Source: Verrucomicrobiota bacterium (lineage in GTDB: Bacteria > Verrucomicrobiota > Verrucomicrobiia > Chthoniobacterales > UBA10450). From it: 49,553 nt of DNA. Shown here piece after piece: positions 1-8,357 of the stretch; position 1 is the stretch's first letter; each line of letters begins with the position of its first letter. The notes below the pieces were generated by a model that was given only the letters and a program-made list of their open reading frames with translations, did no database searches and was not told the DNA's origin. The stretch is from assembly GCA_003218135.1 (NCBI GenBank), contig QHNQ01000014.1, positions 1 to 49,553 of the forward strand, read 5' to 3'. Made by a program: the position numbers and the translations under genes.

Positions 1-863
1 TTGATCCGCCGATTCGGCTAGGCGTTTTTGGCGATCCGGTCGCGCATTCGCTTTCGCCGCAAATGCAGAACGCGGCGCTCGGTGCGTCCGATATCCAGAT
101 GCAGTACGCACGTTTTCACATCCGCGCCAACGAACTGCGATCAGCGTTGCTGTTTTTGAGCAGACTCGACTTCGTTGGAATTAATCTCACCGTCCCGCAC
201 AAGATCGCGGCGTTCACACAAATCGATGAGGCGGATGAATCCGCAACTCGCGCCGGCGCAGTAAACACGATTCGCGTTCGCGATGGAAAACTGATTGGCT
301 CAAATACGGATGGCGAAGGATTTCTGCGGTCGATTCGCACTCAATTCTCGATCGATCTACGCGATCTGCGCGTCATGATCATTGGCGCCGGCGGCGGAAC
401 TGGGCATGCCGTTGCGTGGCAATGCGCGCTGGAAAATTGTGAGCGTCTTGTTCTGGTGAATCGAACTCTGGAAAAGGCAAACGCACTCGCAGAGCAATTG
501 CGGCCGTTTTTTTCCGGGCCGAGAGTGTTAGGCCCGACCGCGCGGATTGAAGCGGTAGCCTGGGATGAGTGGGCAATGCGGATGCAACTTGCCGATATCG
601 ATCTCATCGTTAATGCGACCCCGCTTGGAATGAATCCGAGCGATCCCGCACCCATTCCGGCGCGGTTGCTTGCGCCGCATCACATCGTCTTCGATTGCGT
701 TTACGGCTCGTCGAAAACGGCATTGCTTCGCGCAGCAGAGGAGGCCGGCGCGCGCGGCGCGAACGGTTTGTCGATGCTGCTGTACCAAGGCGCGCTTTCA
801 TTCTCGCTCTGGTTCAATCGCGAAGCGCCGATTGAAGCGATGCGCGCGGCGGTCGTATTGTAG
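1..863 (+). CDS. aroE: Shikimate dehydrogenase, 5'-truncated by the window edge
   Basis: NADP-dependent reduction of 3-dehydroshikimate to shikimate in chorismate synthesis. The reading frame is open from base 3, ahead of the first ATG at 63. Those 20 codons include GDPVAHSLSP, the shikimate-binding SxS motif, so the true start lies outside the window. Counting visible residues, VPHK carries the catalytic Lys at about 67, NTDG the paired Asp at about 103, and GAGGGTG at about 128-134 is the NADP loop, followed by the NRT motif typical of NADP preference. 286 residues are visible, close to the normal family length, so only a few residues are missing. No other aro gene is adjacent. A double hairpin follows the stop directly. 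Confidence 0.95.
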   Translation, partial: DPPIRLGVFGDPVAHSLSPQMQNAALGASDIQMQYARFHIRANELRSALLFLSRLDFVGINLTVPHKIAAFTQIDEADESATRAGAVNTIRVRDGKLIGSNTDGEGFLRSIRTQFSIDLRDLRVMIIGAGGGTGHAVAWQCALENCERLVLVNRTLEKANALAEQLRPFFSGPRVLGPTARIEAVAWDEWAMRMQLADIDLIVNATPLGMNPSDPAPIPARLLAPHHIVFDCVYGSSKTALLRAAEEAGARGANGLSMLLYQGALSFSLWFNREAPIEAMRAAVVL

Positions 864-905
864 CGGCGGCTGTGTCAGCCGCCGAAGGCGCTTGAGACAA
901 GCGCC
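864..905. repeat. Tandem double hairpin after aroE
   Basis: Two perfect hairpins sit back to back directly after the aroE stop. The first is a 9-bp stem, 864-872 with 876-884, with a 3-base loop. The second is a 7-bp stem, 887-893 with 899-905, with a 5-base loop. There is no T-run, so it is not a classical intrinsic terminator. It looks like one of the interspersed palindromic repeats of this genome. It could still block 3' exonucleases or act in Rho-assisted termination. Confidence 0.6.
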
Positions 906-961
906 TCCACAACGATGACTACCAGCGTTGTAAAAAGACCAAAAAACCGCCATATTAGCCG

Positions 962-1942
962 ATGGTAAGTGCCGGCATAAACTTTGACAGCTTGTCGCGC
1001 CCAGCAGTTGATCTTGCAGAAGAGCTGCTAGAACTAAAGCGTGATCGAAACGCTGTCATTCTCGCGCATAACTATCAGGTGCCCGAGTTGCAGGATGTCG
1101 CCGACTTCGTCGGGGATTCGTTAGGCCTGAGTTATCAGGCTGCGAAAACAGACGCCGACGTGATCTTATTTTGCGGCGTCCATTTCATGGCAGAAACAGC
1201 CAAGATTATTAATCCCACCAAGCGCGTGATTTTGCCGGACCTCGACGCTGGCTGCTCGCTCTCCGAATCGTGTCCGCCGGAAAAGTTAGCGCAGTTCCTG
1301 GAAGAACACGCCGATAAAAATTATTACGTCATCGCCTATATCAATTGTAGTGCCGGAGTGAAAGCGCTGGCTGACGTGATTTGCACCAGCGGCAATGCCG
1401 ACAAGATTGTGCGCGCCGCGCCCGCCCATCGAAATATTCTTTTTGTCCCCGACCAAAATCTCGGGGCCTGGGTAATGGAACGAACCGGTCGTAAAATGGA
1501 TCTATGGCGAGGTACCTGTTACGTGCACGTTGAGTTCACCGCCCGCAGCATCAACAGAATCCGCCAGGAATATCCTGATGCGCCTGTGGTTGCGCATCCG
1601 GAATGCACTTATGCCGTGCGCATGCTGGCCGATGAAGTTTGTTCCACTGAAAAAATGGTCACCTTTTGCAAGGAATCCCCTGCGCCCGAAATCATTGTCG
1701 TGACTGAAGCCGGACTGTTGCATCGGCTCCGCAAAGAGATTCCCCACAAGACGTTCATTCCCGGGCCAACAGATAATTGTTTTTGCGGCGAATGCCGATT
1801 CATGAAGATGAACACGTTGGAGAAGGCGTACGACGCGCTGTCAAACATGGAACCGGAAATCACTTTGCCGGAATCAGTGCGCAAGCGCGCAGAGATACCC
1901 ATCCTGCGCATGCTCGAACTGAGTAAACAATCATCCTCCTGA
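962..1942 (+). CDS. nadA: Quinolinate synthase A
   Basis: Condenses iminoaspartate (made by NadB) with dihydroxyacetone phosphate to give quinolinate, the precursor of NAD. The 326 residues match the family length. HNYQVPELQDVADFVGDSL at about 36-54 is the family signature. Cys98 (AGCSL), Cys215 (HPECT) and one of the C-terminal cysteines at 273/275/278 (NCFCGEC) are the expected ligands of the [4Fe-4S] cluster. FMAET at about 75 and MNTLEK at about 283 are further conserved blocks. The ATG at 962 has no strong Shine-Dalgarno, but no better start fits the conserved N-terminus. nadB and nadC are not in the window. The extra C-terminal cysteines are usual in the longer, E. coli-like subfamily. 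Confidence 0.96.
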   Translation: MVSAGINFDSLSRPAVDLAEELLELKRDRNAVILAHNYQVPELQDVADFVGDSLGLSYQAAKTDADVILFCGVHFMAETAKIINPTKRVILPDLDAGCSLSESCPPEKLAQFLEEHADKNYYVIAYINCSAGVKALADVICTSGNADKIVRAAPAHRNILFVPDQNLGAWVMERTGRKMDLWRGTCYVHVEFTARSINRIRQEYPDAPVVAHPECTYAVRMLADEVCSTEKMVTFCKESPAPEIIVVTEAGLLHRLRKEIPHKTFIPGPTDNCFCGECRFMKMNTLEKAYDALSNMEPEITLPESVRKRAEIPILRMLELSKQSSS

Positions 1943-1949
1943 AGCATTC

Positions 1950-1975
1950 TCGCGGACACGGCTTTCAGTCCGCGA
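1950..1975. other. Hairpin after nadA
   Basis: A perfect 8-bp inverted repeat (TCGCGGAC at 1950-1957, GTCCGCGA at 1968-1975) encloses a 10-base loop, 8 bases after the nadA stop and 32 bases before the dipeptidase start. It lacks a T-run, so termination is only a possibility. Confidence 0.45.
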
Positions 1976-2007
1976 CGGCGACACCTAGACCGCCACCAAG
2001 GAATCGT

Positions 2008-3042
2008 ATGACCAAATCCATGGCAGAACGAGCAAACCGGCTCCACGCCGGTGGGATCATCGACCTGCATTTCGATCTGCCGATGGACTTGTATGAAAAA
2101 CGCGACCGCAAAAATGTTCTCGAAACAGAGTTCTTGCGGGAATTCGAGGAGGGGAACGTCGGCGTGGCAGGCGTAGCCATTTACATTGAGGATCGTTACC
2201 TTCCGGAAACAGGTCTGCGCGTGGCCCTCGATCAAATCGCGCGGTTGTACGCTGAGACTGAGCAATGCGGCCGCTTCGCGATCTGCAAAAGCTATCGCGA
2301 AATTCAGAAAGCGCGCGGAGCAGACAAGATCGCGCTGCTCATCACGATGGAGGGAATAGAGCCGCTTGGGACAGATTTGGACTTATTGCGCGCCTTTTAC
2401 GAACTGGGTGTGCGTTCAATTGGGCTTACACACGCGCGAAGCAACGCAGCGGGACATGGCGGGGTCTTCGGAGCGAGTGGCTCGTCGTCGGCGGGTCTAA
2501 CGAGCTTCGGGCAGGACGTAGTACGGGAATGCGAAAGGCTCGGAGTGATCATTGATCTTGCGCACATCAACCCAGCCGGGTTTGACGAAATTTTGTCGAT
2601 TACAACACAGCCGCCTATCGTGTCGCACACAAATGTCCGCCGCTACTACGACATCGAGCGCAACATTAGCGATGAGCAGATCGAGATGATCGGCGAACGC
2701 GGCGGCGTAATCGGCATAAATTCCGTGCTGGTGAGCCCCAGGGAAGAAGAGAGCACCATGGATCGTTACATCGATCACATCCAGCATGTCGCCGATCTGA
2801 TCGGCATTGACTGCGTCGGAATCGGCTTTGATTTTTTCGAATTCATCTATCGCCAGTGGCCTGAGCCGAGACAACAAGAACTCGCTGCAAAATTCACCAC
2901 ACCGCGTTTTATTCCCGATCTAAGGAACCATTCTCACGCGCGCAATCTCACCCGGAGATTAATCGAGCGCGGATTTACCGACGAGCAGATCGAAAAAATC
3001 TTGCGCGGAAACTGGCTGCGCATTTTTCAGCAAGTGCTCTAA
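2008..3042 (+). CDS. Membrane-dipeptidase-like hydrolase (peptidase family M19)
   Basis: A renal-dipeptidase-type zinc enzyme that cleaves dipeptides, some members acting on D-residues. It has the amidohydrolase-like barrel signatures: DLHFD at about 19-23 (HxD zinc ligands), the bridging Glu in ITMEGIEPLG, DLAH in the middle and VSHTN shortly after as the later histidine ligands, and GVGIGFDFF near the C-terminus. The 344 residues fit the family. No signal peptide is visible, so a cytoplasmic location is likely. The substrate cannot be read from sequence; a role in recycling peptides or cell-wall dipeptides is inference. Confidence 0.88.
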   Translation: MTKSMAERANRLHAGGIIDLHFDLPMDLYEKRDRKNVLETEFLREFEEGNVGVAGVAIYIEDRYLPETGLRVALDQIARLYAETEQCGRFAICKSYREIQKARGADKIALLITMEGIEPLGTDLDLLRAFYELGVRSIGLTHARSNAAGHGGVFGASGSSSAGLTSFGQDVVRECERLGVIIDLAHINPAGFDEILSITTQPPIVSHTNVRRYYDIERNISDEQIEMIGERGGVIGINSVLVSPREEESTMDRYIDHIQHVADLIGIDCVGIGFDFFEFIYRQWPEPRQQELAAKFTTPRFIPDLRNHSHARNLTRRLIERGFTDEQIEKILRGNWLRIFQQVL

Positions 3043-3078
3043 CGGCGACGAGGGCGATGCGTGTGGCACAGCGACCGC

Positions 3079-4407
3079 CTACAGGATCGCCAGCCAGGGA
3101 AATTTTCTCCCGAGCACGATTTGGCTTGGAGTATTCAGCCAACTATCCAGCACCGTGCCATAAACACTGCGAAAGTCCGTATTGAATTTCAGATCGCCGT
3201 GATCGAGATCAGTCAAGCTTGGATGCTCGCCGAATAATCCTGGCTTGACCCTGCCACCAAGCACAAACATTGGCGCAGCCGTTCCGTGATCGGTACCGCC
3301 GTTCGCGTTTTCCGCCACGCGCCGACCGAATTCGCTAAAGGTGATCAACAAAACGCGCTCGAAATTTCCCTGCTGTTTCAAATCCGCGACGAACGCGGCG
3401 ATCGTGTCGTTGAGCTCGGTCATTAAACGTTCGTGCGTGTTAAATTGTCCGGCGTGCGTGTCGAATCCACCGTGGCTCGCATAGTAAACCCGAGTTGTTA
3501 AGCCTCCAGCAATCATGCGCGCGATAATATTCAAACTGGCGGCGAGCCGGCCCTGTGGATATGGAACGGTCGATTTGTATTTGCGCGCGATCGCCAGAAT
3601 TTTGTCAGAGCTCAATTGGGCATCGAGGGCGGTGCGTTGCAAAAAATCCAGCGTGCTCAAGTCGCTCTTGGATGTTCCCGGCAGCGTTCCAATTGAAGCG
3701 CCATCAGTTGCGGCCGGTGTGTTTTCTTCGTCGAAGCCGTTGAGTTGGCGAAAGAAAATTTCCTCCGTGCTCATGTGGCCGGTATTAGACGCGGACGCGC
3801 GCCAGCGAAATTGCTCCGGACGCGAAAACGTAATGCCTGTGGGATTTTTTGCCGCGAACGCCTGCGGCATTTCTTCGCCGATCGCCACGCCGATGGTCGG
3901 ATCGGTGCCAGAGCAACAATTGTCGAAGTAACGGCCCAACCAACCGTGCGTTTCATTTCGGTCCGCGTCGGATGCCGTTTGCCAGATTTCCGTCGAGCGA
4001 AAATGTGAGCGATTCGGATTCGGATAACCGACGCCCTGTACGATGGCGAGATGTCCTTCCTCGTAGAGTGATTTCAGCCCTGCGAGTTTTGGATTCAGAC
4101 CGACATGATGGTCGATCGTAAGAATTTGCTCGTCAGGCAACGCAAGGCGCGGCCGCGCGCGATGATAGGCATCGTCTGCGTACGGCACGACGGTGTTAAG
4201 GCCATCATTTCCACCGGCCAGCTGCAGAACAACGAGAATCGTCCCGTCCTTTCCGGTGGCCGTTTGCGTCACCGCATTTACTGCCATCGCATCCAGCGCA
4301 AAAAACGTTTTCTCAAGAAAAACCGGCAGCGTCCATGTCGCAGCCACACCGAGCATCGAGGTGCGCAAAAATTCGCGGCGAGTCTGCAATGTATTTTTCG
4401 TTTTCAT
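3079..4407 (-). CDS. DUF1501 family protein with Tat signal
   Basis: The N-terminus carries a twin-arginine signal (TRREFLRTSML followed by a hydrophobic stretch), so export in folded form by Tat is predicted. The mature part has the DUF1501 hallmarks: QLAGGNDGLNTVVPY near residue 65, HFRSTEIWQTA near 140, and FSEFGRRV followed by GGTDHGTA near 355-375, the last two resembling the metal-binding region of alkaline-phosphatase-fold proteins. It is the downstream gene of a two-gene operon, starting 3 bases after the stop of the DUF1800 gene. The pair is widespread in Planctomycetes and Verrucomicrobia. No biochemical role is established, so none is assigned. Confidence 0.92.
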   Translation of the reverse strand: MKTKNTLQTRREFLRTSMLGVAATWTLPVFLEKTFFALDAMAVNAVTQTATGKDGTILVVLQLAGGNDGLNTVVPYADDAYHRARPRLALPDEQILTIDHHVGLNPKLAGLKSLYEEGHLAIVQGVGYPNPNRSHFRSTEIWQTASDADRNETHGWLGRYFDNCCSGTDPTIGVAIGEEMPQAFAAKNPTGITFSRPEQFRWRASASNTGHMSTEEIFFRQLNGFDEENTPAATDGASIGTLPGTSKSDLSTLDFLQRTALDAQLSSDKILAIARKYKSTVPYPQGRLAASLNIIARMIAGGLTTRVYYASHGGFDTHAGQFNTHERLMTELNDTIAAFVADLKQQGNFERVLLITFSEFGRRVAENANGGTDHGTAAPMFVLGGRVKPGLFGEHPSLTDLDHGDLKFNTDFRSVYGTVLDSWLNTPSQIVLGRKFPWLAIL

Positions 4408-4410
4408 TCG

Positions 4411-5913
4411 TCAGGCGAGCTGAAATTGCGGAGTGCTCATCATCAGGTGCACCAGCTCGCGCATGGTTGCGTCGCTCGTGTCAGGTTTCCGCGACTCAAG
4501 GAATTGCACGAACGTGTTGGTTTCCTTTTCCGCCAGACGGGTCCGGAAAAAGCGACCGCTCAAGAGATCGACAAGCTGGCGCGGCTTGTCGCGCAATTGG
4601 TCGGGCACGAATTTACTGACGTCGATGGGGTCGCGTTTAATCTGCGCGGCGAGTTGCCGCCGTTGCACCGATCGACGGAAGCCGGCGTCCTGCGGCTTCG
4701 CGCGCGCCGCCTGGCCTGCGGGCAGCATCGCGTCGCCGCTGATCAGATAATTCGCGAAATTGTAGCGGAATAACAATGTTGAGGTTGTGATCCAGGCTTT
4801 GCCTCCGTCCCAGCCTTTCACGTTGGGCGGCGCAAACAGAATCTGGCCCATCTGCCGCATTGCGTTTTGCACGACAATCGGCGAGGCCAGCTGCGTTTCG
4901 AGTAGCTTCGATGTTTGCACGATATATTGCACCGGGCTTTTGATCTGCGTCCCCATCGCGCGATCGGAATAAAATTCGGCCGAGCTGAAAATCTCGCGTA
5001 GCACCGGGCGCATCTCGAAATTGTGCGCGCGAATGCGGCTGGCGATAGCGTCGACAATTTCCTGCGAGGGTTCATCTTCGACAAAAAATCGCCACAATTT
5101 TCGACCGATGAACCTCGAGCATGCTGGTTGCCTGACAAGAATGTCGATGACGTTATCGCCATTAAGGGGGCCGGTGTGGCCCATGAACTTCTTCGTTCCG
5201 AGATCCTGCTCCATCCGTGCAAAACGAAATTGCTGCGTGGTCATGTCGATCCGGTAGCCGGTGAACGCACGTGCCGCTGCGCGAATGTCATCCTCGGTGT
5301 AATTGCCAATTCCGACGGTGAAAAGCTCCATCAACTCGCGCGCCCAATTCTCGTTCGGGCGCGCTTCGCGGTTCTGCTGAAGATCGAGATAAATCATCAT
5401 CGCCGGGTCGCGCGAAATCGCTTTGACCAGTGTGGCAAAATTCCCAAGCGCGTTTCGACGGAGCGTGTCGTTTTGCAGCCACATCCAGTAACCGTCTTTG
5501 ACTTTCTGAACGCTTGTAGCGAAATGACCGTGCCAGAAAAGAGTCATCTTCTCCAGAAGCGGCGCCGGGCTATTCATCATTCTCTCGAGCCACCAGCGGC
5601 GGAGATCGAGAATCTCATCTCCCTCCATCATGCGGAATTGCCGTGCCGTTTCGCGAAAATTTTCGCCGCGCTCCTTTGCGGCTTTGAGCGCCATCCGCGC
5701 TGCGCGAATGTTACGCGGCTTCGCCCAGGCGGGCGGCGGAACATTTCCCGCATCGGCGCGCACATCGACAAGTTCTCGCACCATGGGGACGAGACCCTTC
5801 TTTCGCGCGCTCTCGATTTCAGCTGGCGTGGCACCAAACCTCGCCCGGTTCAAAAGATGGGCCGCAGTCTCATCGTTCCATAGCGACGCAGGCAACTGAG
5901 CCAACATGTTCAT
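4411..5913 (-). CDS. DUF1800 family protein
   Basis: 500 residues of the DUF1800 family, the regular genomic partner of DUF1501. Recognised by AAHLLNRARFGATP near the N-terminus, WWLERMMNSPAPLLEKMTLF and FWHGHFATS near 110-140, ENWARELMELFTVGIGNY around 205-225, and PNVKGWDGGKAW near 370. No clear signal peptide is seen, although some homologues are exported. It is first in the operon with the Tat-exported DUF1501 gene and is divergent from the metallo-hydrolase at 6034. Function is unknown; the strict pairing suggests that the two act together. Confidence 0.92.
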   Translation of the reverse strand: MNMLAQLPASLWNDETAAHLLNRARFGATPAEIESARKKGLVPMVRELVDVRADAGNVPPPAWAKPRNIRAARMALKAAKERGENFRETARQFRMMEGDEILDLRRWWLERMMNSPAPLLEKMTLFWHGHFATSVQKVKDGYWMWLQNDTLRRNALGNFATLVKAISRDPAMMIYLDLQQNREARPNENWARELMELFTVGIGNYTEDDIRAAARAFTGYRIDMTTQQFRFARMEQDLGTKKFMGHTGPLNGDNVIDILVRQPACSRFIGRKLWRFFVEDEPSQEIVDAIASRIRAHNFEMRPVLREIFSSAEFYSDRAMGTQIKSPVQYIVQTSKLLETQLASPIVVQNAMRQMGQILFAPPNVKGWDGGKAWITTSTLLFRYNFANYLISGDAMLPAGQAARAKPQDAGFRRSVQRRQLAAQIKRDPIDVSKFVPDQLRDKPRQLVDLLSGRFFRTRLAEKETNTFVQFLESRKPDTSDATMRELVHLMMSTPQFQLA

Positions 5914-5929
5914 TGAACCAAGTTCCCAA

Positions 5930-5947
5930 GATAGAGTTGCCTCTATC
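5930..5947. promoter_or_regulatory. Short palindrome in a divergent promoter region
   Basis: GATAGAG (5930-5936) and CTCTATC (5941-5947) form a perfect 7-bp inverted repeat with a 4-base centre. It lies in the 120-base spacer between the divergent DUF1800 and metallo-hydrolase genes. It could be an operator or a leader hairpin of the DUF1800 mRNA. No regulator gene is adjacent. Confidence 0.35.
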
Positions 5948-6033
5948 GCAAATTCTTCTTACCCCTCTTGTTTAGACCAGGCGGGTGAGATTCTGGTTAC
6001 ACTGAACTGAGTGAACAACAGGAGAAGCGGCCC

Positions 6034-7419
6034 TTGAAATTCATTAATCTCACTCGTCGCACGGAGATTGGCGCGAACTCGTACTACCTTGAGATTGGCC
6101 GCCACCGGCTACTGCTCGACTGTGGAATGCATCCAAAGAATACTGGGGAGGACGCATTGCCTCAGTTGAAGGCAATCGCGGATCGCGGGATTGAAGCGAT
6201 CCTCATTTCGCACGCGCATCAAGATCATATCGGCACGTTGCCGGTGGCGATGCGGCGCTTTCCACGCGCGCGCGTGTTCATGACGGAGGCCACGGCAGAG
6301 ATCGGCAGTGTGCTTTTGCACAACTCGGTCAACGTGATGACGCGCCAACGCGAAGAGATCGGAGAAATGTCGTATCCACTTTTCACGCATCGTGAAACGG
6401 ACAGGGCATCGGAGCGTTGGCGCTGGTGCCCGTTGCGCCAGCGGGTCTCCATTGCCGGCGAGCGGGCACCACAGCGCGAAAGAGACGCGCTGACGTTCGA
6501 GTTTTTCGACGCAGGACACGTCCTTGGCTCGTCTGGAATTTTTCTTCGCGCCGAAGGCCGAACCGTCTTTTACACGGGCGACGTGAATTTCGACGATCAA
6601 ACAATTATGCAGGCGGCGCCTTTCCCGGAAGAAAACGTCGACATCTTGATCATGGAATGCACGCGAGGCGATCATGCAAAGCTGCCGGGCTGGACGCGAG
6701 CCGGTGAAGAGCGACGCTTGGCGGAGGCGCTCGAGCGCGCTTTCGAGCGCGGCTCAGGCGTGCTCATACCAGTATTCGCGTTAGGCAAGACACAGGAGAT
6801 CCTGGCGATGTTATACAAGTTTCGTCGTGAATCCCGAATGTATTCGGGACCTGAATTTCCGATCTACATCGGCGGTCTGAGCTCAAAAATGACTGACATT
6901 TACGACCGCCGCGCGCAGATGACGCGCCGGCAATTGCCGCGTCTGCAACTGATGAGAGAAGTCGCGCCGTTTATTTTGAACGATGAAACAGTACGCGATG
7001 CACCGCTGCGCGCGCGACACGTGTATGTCCTTTCCAGCGGGATGATGATTCCCAAAACGCTCTCCAATGTTTTTGCCCGCCGACTAATCGAAAACCCACA
7101 GCACTCGATTTTTTTTGTCGGCTACGCCAATCCCGAATCGCCCGCCGGTCTTCTGCGCGACGCCGGCACGGGCGGCGAAGTTGCTCTTGATCCTGAAAAA
7201 CCGCCGCAACGTGTCCGCTGCAACATCGAACAATTCCAGTTCAGCGCACACGCAACGCGTGAGGCGCTCGTTGAGTACGCAAAAAAATTCGCCGCGAAAA
7301 AAATTGTGCTTGTGCACGGCGATCCCCCGGCAGTGGAGTGGATGCGAGCGACTTTGTCCGCCGAGCTTCCCGCCTCGGAGATAATTGTACCACTACCGGG
7401 GGTGGAGCTGGATTTGTGA
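6034..7419 (+). CDS. MBL-fold beta-CASP hydrolase, probable RNA-processing exonuclease
   Basis: Metallo-beta-lactamase fold with the zinc motif HAHQDH (His60, His62, Asp64, His65), GHVLGSSGI at about 165 and YTGD near 180, followed by a beta-CASP domain (PVFALGKTQEIL, YIGGLS) and the C-terminal QFSAHATREAL and VHGD motifs. This layout is that of CPSF/YSH1-like bacterial RNA hydrolases. At 461 residues it matches the single-chain form without KH domains. The start is TTG at 6034, preceded by GGAG at 6021-6024; no ATG fits the conserved N-terminus. A palindrome sits in frame at 6420-6477 in the variable region before the GHVLGS block. RNA as the substrate is inferred from the family. Confidence 0.88.
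   Translation: MKFINLTRRTEIGANSYYLEIGRHRLLLDCGMHPKNTGEDALPQLKAIADRGIEAILISHAHQDHIGTLPVAMRRFPRARVFMTEATAEIGSVLLHNSVNVMTRQREEIGEMSYPLFTHRETDRASERWRWCPLRQRVSIAGERAPQRERDALTFEFFDAGHVLGSSGIFLRAEGRTVFYTGDVNFDDQTIMQAAPFPEENVDILIMECTRGDHAKLPGWTRAGEERRLAEALERAFERGSGVLIPVFALGKTQEILAMLYKFRRESRMYSGPEFPIYIGGLSSKMTDIYDRRAQMTRRQLPRLQLMREVAPFILNDETVRDAPLRARHVYVLSSGMMIPKTLSNVFARRLIENPQHSIFFVGYANPESPAGLLRDAGTGGEVALDPEKPPQRVRCNIEQFQFSAHATREALVEYAKKFAAKKIVLVHGDPPAVEWMRATLSAELPASEIIVPLPGVELDL
6420..6477. repeat. In-frame palindrome inside the beta-CASP gene
   Basis: The left arm GCGCTGGTGCCCG (6420-6432) is mirrored by CGGGCACCACAGCGC (6463-6477), with two extra bases in the right arm. It encodes an Arg-rich segment between the zinc site and the GHVLGS motif, a variable part of the family. 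It may be a repeat insertion tolerated in frame, or simply chance. Confidence 0.4.
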
Positions 7420-7498
7420 GAAGTGATTGGTGAGAGGTGGCAGACCGAGCGCAAATTCAAAACGATTACTTCTCACATCTCGCTTCTCACGTCTCACT
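7416..7498. repeat. Inverted repeat, 'GTGAGAAGTG' family, copy 1
   Basis: The left arm (7416-7440) is built of GTGAGAAGTG/GTGAGAGGTG units. The right arm (7468-7498) contains the complements TTCTCAC, CTTCTCAC and GTCTCAC. The repeat fills the whole space between the beta-CASP gene and xthA and starts inside the former's stop codon. A second copy lies just after xthA. Confidence 0.75.
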
Positions 7499-7500
7499 GA

Positions 7501-8268
7501 ATGAAAATCGTTTCGTGGAACATCAACTCGCTGCGCAAACGACAGGATCGCTTGTTTGCCTGGCTGGAGGCGGCGAAGCCCGACGTAGTTTGCTTACAGG
7601 AGACAAAATGCCCGGACGGCCAATTTCCAGCGCTCGCTTTGCGAGCGGTTGGTTATTACTCCGCTTGTCACGGGGAGAAATCGTACAACGGCGTGGCGAT
7701 TCTTGCGAAGGCCGAGCTGCGTAAGGTCCGCCCGTCGCTTTGTGACGAAGTCGTCGACCCGCAGGCGCGGGTGATCGCCGCGACGATTGGCGACACGCGC
7801 GTGTTCTCGATTTATGCACCGAATGGTCAGGCAGTCGGCTCGACGGCTTATGAATACAAACTTCTTTGGTATCGCCGGCTCCGTGATTGCGTCGCGAAAG
7901 AAAAATCCCGTGATCTCGTCGTGTGCGGCGATTTCAACGTCGCCCCGGAAGACACCGATGTTTACGATCCAGACCTCTGGCATGGGGCCATCATGGCTTC
8001 GGAGGGCGAACGCGCTGCGTTTAGAGAACTATGCGAAATCGGGTTGCGCGATACGCTTCGAATCCATCACAAGGAAGGCGAACTTTACAGCTGGTGGGAT
8101 TATCAGATGCGCGCATTTGAAAAAAATCGCGGCCTTCGCATCGACGCGGTTCTGGCGAGCGATGCATTGGCGAAAAGATGCAGCGCAGCCGGAATCGATA
8201 TTGAAATGCGCAAAGGCAAGGAACCGTCCGATCACGCGCCGGTGTGGGCTGAGTTTCTAGATGAGTGA
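7501..8268 (+). CDS. xthA: Exodeoxyribonuclease III
   Basis: AP endonuclease/3'-5' exonuclease of base excision repair, EEP fold. Motifs in order: MKIVSWNINSLRKR at the N-terminus (metal-site Asn), VVCLQETKC with the metal-binding Glu at about 34, FSIYAPNG near 102, CGDFNVAPEDTDVYDP near 141 (catalytic Asp/Asn), and the C-terminal SDHAPVWAEF with the catalytic His. The 255 residues equal the normal length. No Shine-Dalgarno is visible because the upstream spacer is entirely repeat. The stop codon lies inside the next copy of the same repeat, so the gene is bracketed by two related palindromes. Confidence 0.95.
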   Translation: MKIVSWNINSLRKRQDRLFAWLEAAKPDVVCLQETKCPDGQFPALALRAVGYYSACHGEKSYNGVAILAKAELRKVRPSLCDEVVDPQARVIAATIGDTRVFSIYAPNGQAVGSTAYEYKLLWYRRLRDCVAKEKSRDLVVCGDFNVAPEDTDVYDPDLWHGAIMASEGERAAFRELCEIGLRDTLRIHHKEGELYSWWDYQMRAFEKNRGLRIDAVLASDALAKRCSAAGIDIEMRKGKEPSDHAPVWAEFLDE

Positions 8269-8342
8269 GAAGTGACTAGTGAGAAGTAAGAGGTGAACGG
8301 AAACGCAAAGCAACTTCTCACTTCTCACATCTCACCTCTCAC
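8261..8342. repeat. Inverted repeat, 'GTGAGAAGTG' family, copy 2
   Basis: Same composition and polarity as the copy before xthA. Left-arm GTGAGAAGTGA units span 8265-8295, with complementary CTTCTCAC/CATCTCAC/CCTCTCAC units at 8311-8342. It overlaps the last codons and stop of xthA and ends 15 bases before the next gene. Confidence 0.75.
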
Positions 8343-8357
8343 GTTCTACTACTCTGA

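Noticed and set aside
864-905. Intrinsic terminator for aroE
   Set aside because: Two strong hairpins are present but neither is followed by a T-run, so they are listed as a repeat rather than a terminator.
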